A stretch of DNA of 64,000 bases from contig NZ_JAFEJA010000001.1 of NCBI RefSeq assembly GCF_016919245.1, positions 2,886,001-2,950,000 of the forward strand, written 5' to 3'. Made by a program: the position numbers and the translations under genes. Positions 10,299 through 20,149 of this stretch are shown here, piece after piece. The notes under the pieces are model-generated. The model ran no database searches. It saw nothing but the letters and a program-made list of their open reading frames with translations, and was not told the origin of the DNA. Source of the stretch: Streptomyces zhihengii (GTDB lineage Bacteria > Actinomycetota > Actinomycetes > Streptomycetales > Streptomycetaceae). Within the stretch, counting starts at the first letter, position 1. Each line of letters opens with the position of its first letter.

Positions 10299-10946
10299 AT
10301 GTCCTTCGAGTCCACCACCGCCGCCGTCGACGCCTGGGTACGCGGCTGGGTCGTCTCCCGCGGAGCCGCCGACCCGGTGGCCACCCCCTGGGGGTTCACG
10401 GTCGACGTCGGCCAGGTCCGGCACGCCACCCGGCACGTGCTGACGGCCGGCGACGAGGCGACCGTGCGCGCGGTCGCCGCCCGGGTCGCGGCCCCGACCG
10501 TGTGGCTGAAGGTCTTCGCCGAGCCCGCCGACGTCGTCCGGTGGGCCGGGCCCGACTGGCAGGTCGACGAACCGGGCTGGCTGATGTGGACCGCCCTGCG
10601 CCCCGCGCCCGCCCCGGCCGTCCCCGCCGGACTCACCCTGCGGACCTGGAGTCGCGGGGGCGTGGTGCGCGTCCTGGTGACCGCCGCCGACGGCTCGTTC
10701 GCGGCCCGCGGCCAGGTCGCCGCGACCGGCGCGACCGCCGTCGTCGACCAGATCGAGACCGCTCCGCACCACCGGCGCAAGGGCCTCGGCCGCCTGGTGA
10801 TGCACACCCTCCAGCAGGCCGCGCTCGACCAGGGCGCCGGCATCGCGGTCCTCGGCGCCTCCCCCGACGGCCGTGCGCTGTACGAGTCCCTGGGCTGGCA
10901 CGTCCAGGCCCCGCTGGTCAGCCTCTTCCACACCGTCGGCCACTGA
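10299..10946 (+). CDS. GNAT family N-acetyltransferase
   Basis: A 215-residue protein with a C-terminal GNAT fold. VVDQIETAPHHRRKGLGRLVM is the acetyl-CoA-binding beta4-alpha3 motif (R/QxxGxG/A), and ALYESLGWHV is the typical beta5-alpha4 end. The N-terminal about 120 residues do not match anything I recognise and may bind the acceptor. The ATG has a GGGGAG site. The gene is divergent from lon; its upstream region carries an inverted copy of the lon-side ATTGAGT sequence. Substrate unknown. Confidence 0.85.
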   Translation: MSFESTTAAVDAWVRGWVVSRGAADPVATPWGFTVDVGQVRHATRHVLTAGDEATVRAVAARVAAPTVWLKVFAEPADVVRWAGPDWQVDEPGWLMWTALRPAPAPAVPAGLTLRTWSRGGVVRVLVTAADGSFAARGQVAATGATAVVDQIETAPHHRRKGLGRLVMHTLQQAALDQGAGIAVLGASPDGRALYESLGWHVQAPLVSLFHTVGH

Positions 10947-11085
10947 CCGGCGCGGCACGCACCCCGCCGCCCGGATCGCGCGTAGGACGGCCCCCCGCGG
11001 GAAGTGGTTTGAACGCACCGCCCGTTTCCCGTGAGGATGGAGCAGATCCCTGTCGTCACCTGCCAGCCGCCCGGAGGTCACCGTC

Positions 11086-11787
11086 ATGCCGTTCCCCGCG
11101 TCCGTCCCCCCGGAGCCCCTCGTCCTGGACCGGCGCGAGGGTCCGTACGGGGAGGTGGTGCTGCGCAGGCGGGAGACCGGCGAGGGGCCGGTGCACGAGA
11201 TCATCGCCAACGGCTGCTTCCTGATGGACACCTCCGACGGGCGCTCCGAACGGCGGCTGATCGACGCCGCCTTCGAGGCGCTGGAGACGGGGAACGTCGC
11301 ACCGAGCCTGCTCATCGGCGGGCTGGGGGTCGGGTTCTCGCTGGCGCACGCGGCCGAGGGCGAGCAGTGGCGGCACATCGTGGTGGTCGAGCGCGAGGAG
11401 GCGATCATCGAGTGGCACCGCGCGGGGCCGCTCGCGGCGATCTCCGGCACGGCGCTCGGTGATCCACGGAGCGTGATCCTCCACACCGACCTGGTGGAGC
11501 ACCTGCGCATCACCGAGGACCGGTTCGACGCCCTGTGCCTGGACATCGACAACGGGCCCGACTGGACGGTCACCGAAGACAACGGCGAGCTGTACTCACC
11601 TGCCGGACTGGCCTCCTGCGCACGGGTGCTGAAGCCCGGCGGGGTGCTCGCCGTCTGGTCGGCGCAGCCGTCGTCCGCCTTCGAGGAAGCGATGCGGAAT
11701 GCCGGATTCACCGGGGTAAGAACCGAAGAGATCCGCCTTGCCCGGGGCGTACCGGACGTGGTGCACCTCGGAGTTCGCCCTGCGTAG
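11086..11787 (+). CDS. Spermidine-synthase-like methyltransferase-fold protein
   Basis: A 233-residue Rossmann-fold protein. SLLIGGLGVGFSLAHA is the glycine-rich nucleotide site of the spermine/spermidine synthase family, VVVEREEAIIEWH the acidic strand end, and FDALCLDIDNGPDWTVTEDN the catalytic-loop region. The sequence is shorter than true spermidine synthases and lacks an obvious full polyamine pocket, so it may be a related aminopropyl- or methyltransferase. GGAGG precedes the ATG. It stands just upstream of a two-component pair with about 100 bp between, so is probably separately expressed. Confidence 0.75.
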   Translation: MPFPASVPPEPLVLDRREGPYGEVVLRRRETGEGPVHEIIANGCFLMDTSDGRSERRLIDAAFEALETGNVAPSLLIGGLGVGFSLAHAAEGEQWRHIVVVEREEAIIEWHRAGPLAAISGTALGDPRSVILHTDLVEHLRITEDRFDALCLDIDNGPDWTVTEDNGELYSPAGLASCARVLKPGGVLAVWSAQPSSAFEEAMRNAGFTGVRTEEIRLARGVPDVVHLGVRPA

Positions 11788-11890
11788 CCGCGACCCCGCC
11801 GATGCCCTTACGCTGCTGGGACACAAACGGGCCCGGCAGCGGTCCGTAACCATGTGCAGCACGCAGTGAACAGGTAACAGGGGCGGGGCG

Positions 11891-12628
11891 ATGGAGCAGA
11901 CACACACCACGCACAACGGCGTCGCGGCCACGCCAGGAGCCCAGCGCCGGGTGCTCGTCGTCGAGGACGACGCCACGATCGTCGATGCCATCGCGGCACG
12001 CCTGCGGGCCGAGGGCTTCCTGGTCCAGACGGCGCTCGACGGCCCCGCCGCAGTCGACGCCGCCGAGGCGTGGCAGCCCGATCTGATGGTGCTCGACGTC
12101 ATGCTGCCCGGCTTCGACGGCCTGGAGGTCTGCCGCCGGGTGCAGGCCCAGCGCCCCGTACCGGTGCTGATGCTCACCGCGCGTGACGACGAGACGGACA
12201 TGCTGGTCGGACTGGGCGTCGGCGCCGACGACTACATGACCAAGCCGTTCTCGATGCGCGAGCTCGCCGCCCGGGTGCACGTCCTGCTGCGCCGTGTCGA
12301 GCGCGCCGCCCTCGCCGCCGTCACCCCGCGCAGCGGCATCCTGCGCCTGGGCGAGCTGGAGATCGACCACGCACAGCGCCGGGTGCGGGTGCGGGCCGAG
12401 GACGTCCACCTGACGCCGACCGAGTTCGACCTGCTGGTGTGCCTGGCCAACACCCCGCGCGCCGTCCTCTCCCGCGAGCAGCTGCTCGCGGAGGTCTGGG
12501 ACTGGGCCGACGCCTCCGGCACCCGGACCGTCGACAGCCACATCAAGGCGCTGCGCCGGAAGATCGGCGCGGAGCGGATCCGCACCGTCCACGGTGTGGG
12601 CTACGCCCTGGAGACGCCGGCGCCATGA
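11891..12628 (+). CDS. OmpR/PhoB-family response regulator
   Basis: 245 residues: a receiver domain (residues about 20-135) with acidic pocket EDD, phospho-acceptor Asp69 in LMVLDVMLPG and Lys in TKPF, then a winged-helix DNA-binding domain ending RTVHGVGYALE. The stop overlaps the start of the downstream sensor kinase (ATGA), so the two form a coupled two-component operon. It is immediately upstream of kgd in the same direction, which makes kgd or itself possible targets, but nothing shows this. Confidence 0.94.
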   Translation: MEQTHTTHNGVAATPGAQRRVLVVEDDATIVDAIAARLRAEGFLVQTALDGPAAVDAAEAWQPDLMVLDVMLPGFDGLEVCRRVQAQRPVPVLMLTARDDETDMLVGLGVGADDYMTKPFSMRELAARVHVLLRRVERAALAAVTPRSGILRLGELEIDHAQRRVRVRAEDVHLTPTEFDLLVCLANTPRAVLSREQLLAEVWDWADASGTRTVDSHIKALRRKIGAERIRTVHGVGYALETPAP

Positions 12629-13728
12629 GCGGGCGGCCGCGCGGCGGGCTGCGCAGGCGGCTGGGCACCCGATCCCTCACGATCTCGATCAAGACCAAGC
12701 TGAGCACGCTGGTCGTCGTCTCGGTCCTGATCACCACCGGTCTGATGCTGATGGCGTTCCACAGCAAGACCGAGGTGCGGTTCATCACCATCTTCACGAT
12801 GATCGCCACGCTGCTGATCACCCAGTTCGTGGCGCACGGCCTGACCGCGCCGCTGGACGAGATGACCAAGGTCGCCCGGGGCATATCGCACGGCGACTAC
12901 ACCCGCCGGGTGCGCGGCGCCGACCGGCGCGACGAGCTGGGCGACCTCGCGTCGACCATCAACCGCATGGCCGACGACCTGGAGGCGGTGGACCGCAACC
13001 GCAAGGAGCTGGTCGCCAACGTCTCGCACGAGCTGCGCACGCCGATCGCCGCGCTGCGCGCCGTGCTGGAGAACGTGGTCGACGGGGTGTCCGCGGCCGA
13101 TCCGGAGACCATGCGCACCGCGCTGAAGCAGACGGAGCGCCTGGGCCGGCTGGTGGAGACACTGCTGGACCTCTCCCGGCTGGACAACGGGGTGCTGCCG
13201 CTGCGGGCCCGCAGGTTCGAGGTGTGGCCGTACCTGTCGGGGGTGCTGAAGGAGGCCAACCTGGCGTCCTCGCAGCGCGGGCTCGCCTCCGGCTCGGGCC
13301 ACCACACGCGCACGGACGTGCATCTGCACCTGGACGTCTCGCCCCCGGAGCTGACCGCGCACGCGGACGCCGAGCGGCTGCACCAGGTAGTGGCGAATCT
13401 CATCGACAACGCGGTGAAGCACTCGCCGCCGCACGGCCGGGTCACGGTCCGCGCCCGGCGGGGCTTCGGCCGGGAGTCGCTGGACCTCGAAGTGCTGGAC
13501 GAGGGGCCGGGCATCCCGGAGCAGGAACGGCACCGGGTCTTCGAGCGGTTCAACCGGGGCCAGGTCGCCGCGCCGCACGGGCCGGGCAGCGACGGCGGCA
13601 CGGGGCTCGGGCTGGCGATCGCGCGCTGGGCGGTGGATCTGCACGGCGGTCGCATCGGAGTGGCCGAATCCGCACGCGGATGCCGGATACGGGTCACCCT
13701 TCCGGGAGAACCCGCACCAAGAGGTTGA
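12625..13728 (+). CDS. Membrane sensor histidine kinase
   Basis: 367 residues. Two membrane helices (about 28-46 and 52-72) are separated by only a few residues, so there is almost no extracytoplasmic sensor; it may sense membrane state or a partner. HAMP follows (about 72-125), then the dimerisation domain with phospho-His135 in NVSHELRTPIAAL, and the ATPase domain with NLIDNAVKHSP, DEGPGIP and GGTGLGLAIARW. It should phosphorylate the overlapping response regulator. Confidence 0.94.
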   Translation: MSGRPRGGLRRRLGTRSLTISIKTKLSTLVVVSVLITTGLMLMAFHSKTEVRFITIFTMIATLLITQFVAHGLTAPLDEMTKVARGISHGDYTRRVRGADRRDELGDLASTINRMADDLEAVDRNRKELVANVSHELRTPIAALRAVLENVVDGVSAADPETMRTALKQTERLGRLVETLLDLSRLDNGVLPLRARRFEVWPYLSGVLKEANLASSQRGLASGSGHHTRTDVHLHLDVSPPELTAHADAERLHQVVANLIDNAVKHSPPHGRVTVRARRGFGRESLDLEVLDEGPGIPEQERHRVFERFNRGQVAAPHGPGSDGGTGLGLAIARWAVDLHGGRIGVAESARGCRIRVTLPGEPAPRG

Positions 13729-13836
13729 CGTAGGGTTCGAACCGGAGCGCGTCGTTCTGCGTGGATAGAGGCAGAGCGGGCAGAAGGCTGCAGGCCACAC
13801 GGGTGCAGCCGTGAAGCGGCGATCCCGCACAGAGGC

Positions 13837-13853
13837 GAAACTGGACTAGTTTC
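13837..13853. promoter_or_regulatory. Inverted repeat upstream of kgd
   Basis: GAAACT-N5-AGTTTC is a perfect 6+5+6 palindrome 144 bp upstream of the kgd start. A little downstream, TTCAC-N6-GAAAC (13860-13875) resembles one half of a GlnR box. Either could be an operator for kgd; neither is proven. Confidence 0.35.
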
Positions 13854-13996
13854 CCGCCATTCACAAGCCTGAAACCCGCCTTTCGGTGTGACTTGCGCGA
13901 CGATGACCGGCCCGGCCTGCACCTCTCGGCCAAGGAGGCGTAGCCTTTATTTCCGCTGTCCATCACCTTGTGAAGCGGAAGAGGGCGGTTCTCGCC

Positions 13997-16900
13997 GTGT
14001 CGTCTCAGTCCCCCAGTAACTCAAGCCTCCAGGCCGACCAAGGCGCCCAGGGTTCCAACCCTGCCGCCGCGTTCGGTGCCAATGAGTGGCTCGTCGACGA
14101 GATCTACCAGCAGTACCTCCAGGACCCGAATTCGGTCGACCGGGCCTGGTGGGACTTCTTCGCCGACTACAAGCCGGGAGCCGGCGCGGCGGACAAGGAC
14201 AAGGCGGCGCCCGCCGCCACGACCACGACCGCCCCCACCACGACTGCGAGCGCGCCCGCCGCGCAGCAGGCGGCGCCCGCCCAGGCCGCCCCCGCCCCGG
14301 CGAAGCCCGCCGCGGCTCCGGCTCCGGCCCCGGCGAAGCCCGCCGCCGCCGCGCCGGCCGCTCCGGCGCCCGCGCCCAAGGCCGCCCCGGCGAAGGCCGC
14401 ACCGGCCAAGGCCGCGGCCGCCCCCGCGGAGTCCGCCGACGGCCCCGAGTTCGTGACGCTGCGCGGCCCGGCCGCCGCGGTCGCCAAGAACATGAGCGCC
14501 TCCCTGGAGCTGCCCACGGCCACGTCCGTGCGCGCGGTGCCGGTGAAGCTGCTGTTCGACAACCGCATCGTCATCAACAACCACCTCAAGCGCGCCCGGG
14601 GCGGGAAGATCTCCTTCACCCACCTCATCGGGTACGCGATGGTGCAGGCCATCAAGGCCATGCCGTCGATGAACTGGTCCTTCGCCCAGAAGGACGGCAA
14701 GCCGACGCTGGTGAAGCCGGAGCACGTCAACTTCGGCCTGGCCATCGACCTGGTGAAGCCGAACGGCGACCGCCAGCTCGTCGTCGCCGGCATCAAGAAG
14801 GCCGAGACGCTGAACTTCTTCGAGTTCTGGCAGGCCTACGAGGACATCGTCCGCCGCGCCCGCAACAACAAGCTGACGATGGACGACTTCACCGGCGTCA
14901 CCGTCTCGCTGACCAACCCCGGCGGCCTCGGCACCGTCCACTCGGTGCCGCGTCTGATGCCCGGTCAGTCCGTCATCATGGGCGTCGGCTCGATGGACTA
15001 CCCGGCCGAGTTCCAGGGCACCTCGCAGGACACCCTGAACAAGCTGGGCATCTCCAAGGTGATGACCCTCACCAGCACCTACGACCACCGCGTCATCCAG
15101 GGCGCCGCGTCGGGCGAGTTCCTGCGCATCGTGGCGAACCTCCTCCTCGGCGAGGACGGCTTCTACGACGACATCTTCGAGTCGCTGCGCATCCCCTACG
15201 AGCCGGTCCGCTGGCTCAAGGACATCGACGCCTCGCACGACGACGACGTCACCAAGGCCGCGCGGGTCTTCGAGCTGATCCACTCCTACCGGGTCCGCGG
15301 CCACGTCATGGCCGACACCGACCCGCTGGAGTACCGCCAGCGCAAGCACCCCGACCTGGACATCACCGAGCACGGCCTCACCCTGTGGGACCTGGAGCGC
15401 GAGTTCGCCGTCGGCGGCTTCGCCGGCAAGTCGATGATGAAGCTGCGCGACATCCTCGGCGTGCTGCGCGAGTCGTACTGCCGCACCACCGGCATCGAGT
15501 TCATGCACATCCAGGACCCGAAGCAGCGCAAGTGGCTCCAGGACCGGGTGGAGCGCCCGCACCACAAGCCGGAGCGCGAGGAGCAGCTGCGCATCCTGCG
15601 CCGCCTGAACGCCGCCGAGGCGTTCGAGATCTTCCTGCAGACGAAGTACGTCGGCCAGAAGCGCTTCTCCCTGGAGGGCGGCGAGTCCGTCATCCCGCTG
15701 CTCGACGCGGTCATCGACTCCGCCGCCGAGTCGCGCCTGGACGAGGTCGTCATCGGCATGGCCCACCGCGGCCGCCTCAACGTGCTGGCCAACATCGTCG
15801 GCAAGTCCTACGCGCAGATCTTCCGCGAGTTCGAGGGCAACCTCGACCCGAAGTCGATGCACGGCTCCGGCGACGTGAAGTACCACCTGGGCGCCGAGGG
15901 CACCTTCACCGGGCTGGACGGCGAGCAGATCAAGGTCTCCCTCGTCGCCAACCCCTCCCACCTGGAGGCGGTCGACCCGATCCTGGAGGGTGTCGCCCGC
16001 GCCAAGCAGGACGTCATCAACAAGGGCGGCACGGACTTCACCGTCCTGCCCGTCGCCCTGCACGGTGACGCGGCCTTCGCCGGCCAGGGTGTCGTCGCCG
16101 AGACGCTGAACATGTCCCAGCTGCGCGGCTACCGCACCGGCGGCACGGTCCACATCGTCATCAACAACCAGGTCGGCTTCACCGCCGCCCCGGAGTCGTC
16201 GCGCTCCTCGATGTACGCCACCGACGTGGCCCGCATGATCGAGGCGCCGATCTTCCACGTGAACGGCGACGACCCGGAGGCCGTCGTGCGCGTGGCGCGG
16301 CTCGCCTTCGAGTTCCGCCAGGCGTTCAACAAGGACGTCGTGATCGACCTCATCTGCTACCGCCGCCGCGGTCACAACGAGGGCGACAACCCCTCGTTCA
16401 CCAACCCGCAGATGTACAACCTGATCGACAAGAAGCGCTCGGTGCGCAAGCTCTACACCGAGTCGCTGATCGGTCGCGGCGACATCACCCTCGAAGAGGC
16501 GGAGCAGTCGCTCCAGGACTTCCAGGGCCAGCTCGAGAAGGTCTTCGCCGAGGTCCGCGAGGCCACCAGCCACCCGGCCCCGACGCACGTCCCGGACGCC
16601 GAGCCGGAGTTCCCGGTCGCGGTCAACACGGCGGTCTCCCAGGAGATCGTCAAGCGGATCGCGGAGTCCCAGGTCAACATCCCGGACACCATCACGGTGC
16701 ACCCGCGGCTGCTGCCGCAGATGCAGCGCCGCGCCGCCTCCGTCGAGGACGGCACGATCGACTGGGGCATGGGCGAGACCCTGGCCATCGGTTCGCTGCT
16801 GATGGAGGGCACCCCCGTCCGGCTGTCCGGCCAGGACACCCGCCGCGGCACCTTCGGCCAGCGCCACGCGGTGCTGGTGGACCAGGAGACCGGCGAGGAC

Positions 16901-17806
16901 TACACCCCGCTGCTCTACCTGACCGAGGAGCAGGCCCGCTACAACGTCTACGACTCGCTGCTCAGCGAGTACGCGGCGATGGGCTTCGAGTACGGCTACT
17001 CGCTGGCCCGCCCGGACGCGCTGGTCATGTGGGAGGCGCAGTTCGGTGACTTCGTCAACGGCGCGCAGACCGTCGTCGACGAGTTCATCTCCTCGGCCGA
17101 GCAGAAGTGGAGCCAGCACTCCGGCGTCACGCTGCTGCTGCCGCACGGCTACGAGGGCCAGGGCCCGGACCACAGCTCCGCCCGCCCCGAGCGCTTCCTC
17201 CAGATGTGCGCGCAGGACAACATGACGGTCGCGATGCCGACCCTGCCGTCGAACTACTTCCACCTGCTGCGCTGGCAGGTCCACAACCCGCACCACAAGC
17301 CGCTGATCGTCTTCACCCCGAAGTCGATGCTGCGTCTGAAGGCCGCGGCGTCCAAGGCGGAGGAGTTCACCACCGGCGGCTTCCGCCCGGTGATCGGGGA
17401 CGACAGCGTCGACCCGGCCGCCGTGCGCAAGGTCGTCTTCTGCGCGGGCAAGGTCTACTACGACCTCGACGCCGAGCGGCAGAAGCGCGGCACCACGGAC
17501 ACCGCGATCATCCGTCTGGAGCGCCTGTACCCGCTGCCGGGTGCCGAGCTCCAGGCCGAGATCGCCAAGTACCCGAACGCCGAGAAGTACCTGTGGACGC
17601 AGGAGGAGCCGGCGAACCAGGGCGCCTGGCCGTTCATCGCCCTCAACCTGATCGACCACCTCGATCTGGCCGTCGGCGCGGACATCCCGCACGGCGAGCG
17701 CCTGCGCCGCATCTCGCGCCCGCACAGCTCCTCGCCGGCCGTGGGCTCGAAGAAGCGTCACGAGCAGGAGCAGGAGCAGCTCGTCAACGAGGTCTTCGAC
17801 GCCTGA
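13997..17806 (+). CDS. kgd: Multifunctional 2-oxoglutarate decarboxylase/dehydrogenase E1-E2
   Basis: About 1269 residues, the fused actinobacterial form. It starts with [16 protein letters not shown], then an Ala/Pro/Lys-rich linker (about 60-155), an E2-type succinyltransferase domain (about 160-390; [17 protein letters not shown] at its active site) without a lipoyl domain, and a thiamine-diphosphate E1 domain ([11 protein letters not shown], then [11 protein letters not shown] for ThDP/Mg). It converts 2-oxoglutarate to succinyl-CoA or succinic semialdehyde in the TCA cycle. The GTG start gives the family's N-terminus; an in-frame GTG at 13970 is also possible. A strong hairpin terminator follows. 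Confidence 0.96.
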   Translation: MSSQSPSNSSLQADQGAQGSNPAAAFGANEWLVDEIYQQYLQDPNSVDRAWWDFFADYKPGAGAADKDKAAPAATTTTAPTTTASAPAAQQAAPAQAAPAPAKPAAAPAPAPAKPAAAAPAAPAPAPKAAPAKAAPAKAAAAPAESADGPEFVTLRGPAAAVAKNMSASLELPTATSVRAVPVKLLFDNRIVINNHLKRARGGKISFTHLIGYAMVQAIKAMPSMNWSFAQKDGKPTLVKPEHVNFGLAIDLVKPNGDRQLVVAGIKKAETLNFFEFWQAYEDIVRRARNNKLTMDDFTGVTVSLTNPGGLGTVHSVPRLMPGQSVIMGVGSMDYPAEFQGTSQDTLNKLGISKVMTLTSTYDHRVIQGAASGEFLRIVANLLLGEDGFYDDIFESLRIPYEPVRWLKDIDASHDDDVTKAARVFELIHSYRVRGHVMADTDPLEYRQRKHPDLDITEHGLTLWDLEREFAVGGFAGKSMMKLRDILGVLRESYCRTTGIEFMHIQDPKQRKWLQDRVERPHHKPEREEQLRILRRLNAAEAFEIFLQTKYVGQKRFSLEGGESVIPLLDAVIDSAAESRLDEVVIGMAHRGRLNVLANIVGKSYAQIFREFEGNLDPKSMHGSGDVKYHLGAEGTFTGLDGEQIKVSLVANPSHLEAVDPILEGVARAKQDVINKGGTDFTVLPVALHGDAAFAGQGVVAETLNMSQLRGYRTGGTVHIVINNQVGFTAAPESSRSSMYATDVARMIEAPIFHVNGDDPEAVVRVARLAFEFRQAFNKDVVIDLICYRRRGHNEGDNPSFTNPQMYNLIDKKRSVRKLYTESLIGRGDITLEEAEQSLQDFQGQLEKVFAEVREATSHPAPTHVPDAEPEFPVAVNTAVSQEIVKRIAESQVNIPDTITVHPRLLPQMQRRAASVEDGTIDWGMGETLAIGSLLMEGTPVRLSGQDTRRGTFGQRHAVLVDQETGEDYTPLLYLTEEQARYNVYDSLLSEYAAMGFEYGYSLARPDALVMWEAQFGDFVNGAQTVVDEFISSAEQKWSQHSGVTLLLPHGYEGQGPDHSSARPERFLQMCAQDNMTVAMPTLPSNYFHLLRWQVHNPHHKPLIVFTPKSMLRLKAAASKAEEFTTGGFRPVIGDDSVDPAAVRKVVFCAGKVYYDLDAERQKRGTTDTAIIRLERLYPLPGAELQAEIAKYPNAEKYLWTQEEPANQGAWPFIALNLIDHLDLAVGADIPHGERLRRISRPHSSSPAVGSKKRHEQEQEQLVNEVFDA

Positions 17807-17866
17807 CCGGACACCTGACCGGACACCGGGCGGGGCGCCCCCGCGGGCGTCCCGCCGATACGTGAA

Positions 17867-17896
17867 GGGCCCGGCACCCCTCGGGGTGCCGGGCCC
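17867..17896 (+). terminator. Terminator of kgd
   Basis: A perfect 14-bp GC stem (GGGCCCGGCACCCC with its complement) with a minimal loop, 60 bp after the kgd stop. Confidence 0.8.
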
Positions 17897-17957
17897 TCGC
17901 GCGTGCTGCGCGGCTCCGCCGTACCGCACGCCGCCCGGCACTCGTTACGCTGTGCGC

Positions 17958-18140
17958 ATGTACTTCACCGACCGCGGCATCGAGGAACTGGAGAAGCGGC
18001 GGGGCGAGGAGGAGGTCACCTTCGAGTGGCTCGCCGAGCAGCTCCGGACGTTCGTCGACCTCAACCCGGATTTCGAGGTCCCCGTCGAGCGTCTGGCCAC
18101 CTGGCTGGCACGGCTGGACGACGAGGACGACGAGGAGTGA
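17958..18140 (+). CDS. Small acidic conserved protein (DUF6104-like)
   Basis: A 60-residue, strongly acidic protein: MYFTDRGIEELEKRRGEEEV at the start, a middle segment VTFEWLAEQLRTFVDLNPDF and an acidic tail DDEDDEE. It looks like the conserved actinobacterial family I believe is called DUF6104, usually found right after kgd. No enzymatic motif; function unknown. No clear ribosome site is seen, so it may be leaderless or weakly initiated. Confidence 0.75.
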   Translation: MYFTDRGIEELEKRRGEEEVTFEWLAEQLRTFVDLNPDFEVPVERLATWLARLDDEDDEE

Positions 18141-18195
18141 CCCGCCGCGCGCCCCGGCCGGGTGAGCCCGCCGCCGGGAGCGCTCCGCGGGGCCG

Positions 18196-18981
18196 TCAGG
18201 CCGCGGGGGTCCGCAGGCGGGCGTAGAGCAGCCCGAGCACCCCGTGGCCGACCAGCAGCGCGCCGGCCGCGGCCCAGCCGGGGCTGCGGCGGCTCAGGGC
18301 CCAGGCGGTCAGCGGAAGGCCGGCGGCGAGCTGGGCGGTACCGAGGACCCGGGCGCCCGGGCCGTGCAGCCACGGCTCCAGCGCGCCCTCCTCGACGGCG
18401 TCCCGCCAGCCGGACCAGGCGAGGTGCTCGGCGCCCCGCGCGCGGGCGGCCGCGCGCAGCCACTCGGCCGGCTGCCCGGGCGTCAGCCCCTCGGGCAGGT
18501 CGAGCCCGGTCCGGGCGAGCACCGCGAGGAGGCCGGTCGTCCGGGCGTGGGCGTCGGCCTCCGGATCGGGCAGGGTGAGCGGTTCCAGGGCCTGGAGATC
18601 GAGCACGGGGTCGAGGCCGAGGCGCGCCGCGAAGGTGCGCATGGCCTCGTCCTCGCCCACCGGGGTGCCGTCGGCGAGCCATACGTAGCCGACCGGGCGG
18701 CGGAAGCCGGAGACGAGGGTGAAGCCGGCCCGGTCGCCGTCCCACCAGAGCGCGAGGGCGGGCCGGTCCGTGCCGACGGCCGCGGCGGCGGCCCAGCCGG
18801 AGAGCACCGCGTCCACGGGTTCGCCGCCGTCCAGCCACGGCCGCCCCTCGGGGACGATGACGCTCCAGCCCTCGCCCGCCGGGGCCAGGAGCAGGTTCTC
18901 GCGCAGCAGCCGGACCTGCTGCCGTACGGCGTCGGGCTCGGCCCGGCAGAGCAGCAGGGCGCCCACGGGTGTCGCGTTCAT
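18196..18981 (-). CDS. Hypothetical protein with C-terminal hydrophobic segments
   Basis: A 261-residue protein I cannot assign. The N-terminal two thirds are soluble, with Trp-rich segments (GEGWSVIVPEGRPWLDGG, LALWWDGDRAGF, VGYVWLADGTPVGEDEA). The last 50 residues are hydrophobic (AAGLPLTAWALSRRSPGW, LLVGHGVLGLLYARL), so it is probably tail-anchored with one or two helices. Codon use is normal for the window, so it is surely coding. Confidence 0.7.
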   Translation of the reverse strand: MNATPVGALLLCRAEPDAVRQQVRLLRENLLLAPAGEGWSVIVPEGRPWLDGGEPVDAVLSGWAAAAAVGTDRPALALWWDGDRAGFTLVSGFRRPVGYVWLADGTPVGEDEAMRTFAARLGLDPVLDLQALEPLTLPDPEADAHARTTGLLAVLARTGLDLPEGLTPGQPAEWLRAAARARGAEHLAWSGWRDAVEEGALEPWLHGPGARVLGTAQLAAGLPLTAWALSRRSPGWAAAGALLVGHGVLGLLYARLRTPAA

Positions 18982-19053
18982 GTCTCCACGCTAGGCCGCG
19001 TCCGGCACATCCCGCCTGGCGTGCCGCGGGCGGACGGCGCTCCGTGCGGACCC

Positions 19054-19200
19054 GGCCCGGGGCGCGGCACGACCGGAAGACACGGGCGCACGACGCCGGG
19101 AGGCCCGGGGCGCGGCACGACCGGAAGCCGCGGAGGCGCGCGACGCCGGAAGGCCCGGGGCGACACCGGAAGACGCGGAGGCGCGCGGCGCCGGGAGGGC
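19054..19200. repeat. About 48-50-bp direct repeat, three copies
   Basis: GGCCCGGGGCGCGGCACGAC heads copies at 19054 and 19102; a third starting at 19152 has a short deletion. The array fills the gap between the hypothetical gene start and the DUF4097 promoter. No coding capacity is evident. Confidence 0.75.
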
Positions 19201-19205
19201 GGCGC

Positions 19206-19254
19206 TTGACATCGAACCGCCGCGATATATCGTGTCTCGCAGGAGACGCGATAT
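19206..19254 (+). promoter_or_regulatory. Promoter and palindromic operator of the DUF4097-padR operon
   Basis: TTGACA at 19206-19211 is a consensus -35, followed after 16 nt by a plausible TATCGT -10. Overlapping and following it is the inverted repeat ATATCGTGTCTC-N4-GAGACGCGATAT (19227-19254, one mismatch between arms). Placed before an operon that encodes a PadR regulator, this is very probably the PadR autoregulatory site. Confidence 0.75.
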
Positions 19255-19287
19255 GTTGCGTCGTGGCGGCCGCGGGAGGTCAGCACC

Positions 19288-20148
19288 ATGGCAGAGACGA
19301 CATGGGAAGTCGCCGAGCCCAAGAAGCTCGACTTCGACGACCCGGTGACCACCCTCAAGGTGCGCATCGTCAACGGAACGGTCAACGTCGTCGGCACCGA
19401 CGACGGTTCCGCCCGGCTGGAGGTCTCCGCGATCGAGGGCCCGCCGCTCGTCGTCACCCGGGACGGCCCCACCCTGACCGTCGCCTACGAGGACCTTCCC
19501 TGGCAGGGCTTCCTCAAGCTCCTCGACCCCAAGGAGCGCCACCGCAGCGCGGTCGTCTCCCTCGTCGTCCCCGCCGACGCCTCCGTCGAGGTCGGCGTCG
19601 TCGGCGCGGGGGCCGTCGTGTCCGGCGTCCAGGGCACCACCTCCGTACGCGGCGTCACCGGCGACACCACCCTCGTCGGGCTGGCCGGCCCGGTCCTCGC
19701 CGAGACGGTCTCGGGCAACCTGGAGGCGCAGGCGCTGACCGGCGCCCTCCGCTTCCACTCCGTCTCCGGCGACCTCACCGTCGTCGACGGCGCCGGCTCC
19801 ACCGTGAAGGCCGAGACGGTGACCGGCGACATGGTCGTCGACATCGGCACCACCGGGGAACCGGCCGACATCCGGCTGACCACGGTCTCCGGCGAGGTCG
19901 CCATCCGGCTCCCCCACCCGGCCGACGCCACGGTCGAGGCCAACACCGCGAGCGGCGCCGTCTCCAACGCCTTCGAGGACCTGCGGGTCCGCGGGCAGTG
20001 GGGCGCCAAGCGGATCACCGGCACCCTCGGCGCGGGCACCGGCACCCTCTCCGCGACCACCGTGTCCGGCTCCATCGCCCTGCTGCGCAGGCCCCCGGCG
20101 GACGAGGACGGGACGTACGCCGACGCCCCGACCGGAAAGGCGCTCTGA
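19288..20148 (+). CDS. DUF4097 family beta-strand repeat protein
   Basis: 286 residues, dominated by short repeated beta-strand segments such as VVSGVQGTTSVRGVTGDTTL, LEAQALTGALRFHSVSGDLT and VKAETVTGDMVVDIG, the DUF4097/adhesin-like beta-helix fold. No signal peptide or membrane segment, so cytoplasmic. DUF4097 proteins often accompany PadR or PspC-type envelope-stress regulators, but their activity is unknown. GGGAGG precedes the ATG. The padR gene starts one base after the stop, so they form one operon under the palindromic operator. Confidence 0.85.
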   Translation: MAETTWEVAEPKKLDFDDPVTTLKVRIVNGTVNVVGTDDGSARLEVSAIEGPPLVVTRDGPTLTVAYEDLPWQGFLKLLDPKERHRSAVVSLVVPADASVEVGVVGAGAVVSGVQGTTSVRGVTGDTTLVGLAGPVLAETVSGNLEAQALTGALRFHSVSGDLTVVDGAGSTVKAETVTGDMVVDIGTTGEPADIRLTTVSGEVAIRLPHPADATVEANTASGAVSNAFEDLRVRGQWGAKRITGTLGAGTGTLSATTVSGSIALLRRPPADEDGTYADAPTGKAL

Positions 20149-20149
20149 C

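Noticed and set aside
13734..13743. GGTTCGAACC resembling a tRNA T-loop
   Set aside because: No acceptor, D or anticodon arms fit around it; it is simply a palindrome after the sensor kinase gene.
14021..17941. Very long open frame antisense to kgd
   Set aside because: It mirrors kgd in the complementary frame, as happens with strong third-position GC bias, and has no domain or ribosome site. The kgd frame is certain.
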